Source: Anoplopoma fimbria (Eukaryota; Chordata; Actinopteri; Perciformes; Anoplopomatidae). From it: a DNA stretch of 64,000 bases. Position 1 is the stretch's first letter. Every line of letters begins with the position of its first letter. The translations under genes and the position numbers were made by a program. The DNA is taken from positions 23,529,562-23,593,561 of the forward strand of contig NC_072458.1 of assembly GCF_027596085.1 (NCBI RefSeq), written 5' to 3'. A model generated the notes under the pieces. That model ran no database searches and was not told the origin of the DNA. It saw only the letters and a program-made list of their open reading frames with translations. Positions 62,429 to 64,000 of this stretch are shown in pieces.

Positions 62429-62569
62429 CATAACCAATCTTAACTACTACTAAACTAATCTTTACCCTTAACCTAACCTTAACTACTGACCCAAAAATCT
62501 GCTTTACAATTGGAAAGTCGTCGGCAAACAAACTGGTCTTTTAGTCTGAAATGTGTCCCCAATGGTTAG

Positions 62570-62573
<4 letters not shown>

Positions 62574-62668
<95 letters not shown>
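62574..62668. repeat. (CA)n microsatellite
   Basis: Run of about 95 nt following gttagacacg. Confidence 0.97.
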
Positions 62669-63618
62669 AGACGCACCTCCTTCACTGAATTATATTGAAC
62701 TGTCAGTGTATCTGTCTGCTCTACTTTTTCTTCTACCACAATTTATTTTTTTCTCCTCTCCAACATTTCCTTTCTGAATCAATAATCTTCTCTTTGTGTT
62801 TTTGTCACATTAAACTGCAGCCGGTTCGAAGCTTCTGATTCAGCTGCTACAAACATTTTCTGTCTTCTGCATTTGGTCGAGGCGCTCGGTTATCAGTGCA
62901 AATTAACTTTAGTGTCAAAGTTTACAGAAGTTAAACTCCTCATAAGAGTTTCTTCAAGATTTACTCCGCCTCCGAAGCAAATCTACTGATGGTGTTAATT
63001 CTGATAAAATAACAATAATTTATTAATGTTTTTTAAAATATTTATTAATTTAATTTTCTAAATTTTCCTGTTTCAAATTCAGGTGTTCTCGGGCCATTGT
63101 AGTGAGTTTTGATATTATGTATTTTAACATTCAATGGGAGGTAACCTGCTTACTTACGATCCTGTATGCAAGGGTCTTTATTGAAACATAAATGCCACAG
63201 ATCTACTTATTTTCAAAACTGCATGAGTAAAGTGGATTAACATGCTCATACCTGCCAAGCCATTTGCCAAGTTAAGCAAATTTATATTTTGGGATAAATG
63301 TTAACTGTTATCAATGTATTTCTACACCAATGACAAGTGAATCCATGAGGATTCTTCACGATGAGTTCAACTTTGGTGAACTTTGATGCACCAATGTGTG
63401 CCGTTAATCAGTAGCAACATCGGTACAAGCAGCACAACCCTCTTAACGCCTTCCAAATAAACATCATTTTTACATTAACCATTTTGCGTTTCTCAAAGTC
63501 CGACACAAACATAGATGATTAGCTATTTGGTCTCGCCCTTTTAGCTAACTGCCTTTGGTTTGAGCTTGTCAGCTAACAACATTGAATGGACTCTCTCTCT
63601 CTCTGTTTGTCTCATCAG

Positions 63619-63723
63619 GTGGAGTACGATGGTCTGACGGGTCACATTGAGTTCAACAGCAAAGGCCAGAGGACCAATTACACCCTGAAGATCCTGGAGA
63701 AACACCCTGGGGGCCATAAAGAG
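63619..63723 (+). CDS. grik5: grik5 coding exon 9 (last in the window)
   Basis: 105 nt, residues 363-397, phase 0 to phase 0. The acceptor is gtttgtctcatcag and the donor gtcaga. The translation contains [32 protein letters not shown] and HKE. It is the last part of the amino-terminal domain; in mammalian KA2 the following exon continues into IGVWY and then the ligand-binding domain. Asn382 (N-Y-T) is a possible glycosylation site. A second donor-like gtcaaa starts at 63731, 7 nt further on; using it would shift the frame, so the first donor was chosen. Confidence 0.95.
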
Positions 63724-64000
63724 GTCAGAGGTCAAATGGGGTCAAGTGGGAGGCAGGCAGGCCAGAGGTTAAGTTAACAGTTAGTTGCAGCGTCCCTGAA
63801 AAAGTTGGAATCAATTCGTCTGTTTGTTTGTTTTCGTTAGGTAAGCACTGAATTGTCCAGGGAGCTCTGTGAGGATCAATATTATCTCCTCCTTGATGCT
63901 CAGGTTTACAGCCACTGCCAGTCGTTTATTGTTAACCGGCTGTGGCTTCACAGTAAGCAGTTCTCTCATTCGTCCATCAATAAAATCAATACTTACAGAC
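63724..64000 (+). other. grik5: Start of grik5 intron 9
   Basis: 277 nt after the exon 9 donor. No further exon is recognisable before the right edge. Confidence 0.7.

Overview
This is a piece of a vertebrate nuclear genome, almost certainly a ray-finned (teleost, probably percomorph) fish. It has long introns with GT/AG boundaries, very many long CA/TG microsatellites, and several dispersed repeats of the kinds common in teleost genomes. There is no bacterial, plasmid or phage content, no operon, no CRISPR array and no credible RNA gene.

One protein-coding gene can be supported: the 5' part of grik5, on the plus strand. It encodes the KA2/GluK5 subunit of kainate-type ionotropic glutamate receptors. 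Nine coding exons lie between 31105 and 63723. Joined, they give 1191 nt (397 codons) with no frameshift or stop: signal peptide plus essentially the whole amino-terminal domain. The ligand-binding domain, transmembrane segments and C-tail lie beyond the right edge. The first coding exon opens with a 3' splice site and about 50 nt of 5'UTR, so at least one further noncoding exon must lie upstream. I could not place it.

Layout. 1-31054: no recognisable coding exon; microsatellites, minisatellites (a 16-bp and a 13-bp array, each with a higher-order pattern), a composite repeat cluster at 6158-7234, dispersed repeats and a few high-complexity stretches that may be regulatory. 31055-31213: first coding exon. 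31214-42167: intron 1 (about 11 kb). 42168-49606: exons 2-5. 52151-52204: the 54-nt exon 6, whose acceptor tract is a (TTC)21 microsatellite. 56968-63723: exons 7-9. 63724-64000: start of intron 9.

The points most worth a second look are: a degenerate in-frame echo of the start of exon 4, 114 bp upstream in intron 3; the microsatellite acceptor of exon 6; an out-of-frame upstream ORF overlapping the grik5 start codon; two perfect short inverted repeats (54042-54080 and 29700-29735); a 307-nt uninterrupted purine tract; and a 221-bp sequence repeated about 49.6 kb apart with only 3 differences. I found no convincing novel system. Repeat family names are recollection of typical teleost repeats, not database matches, and identities were counted by eye.
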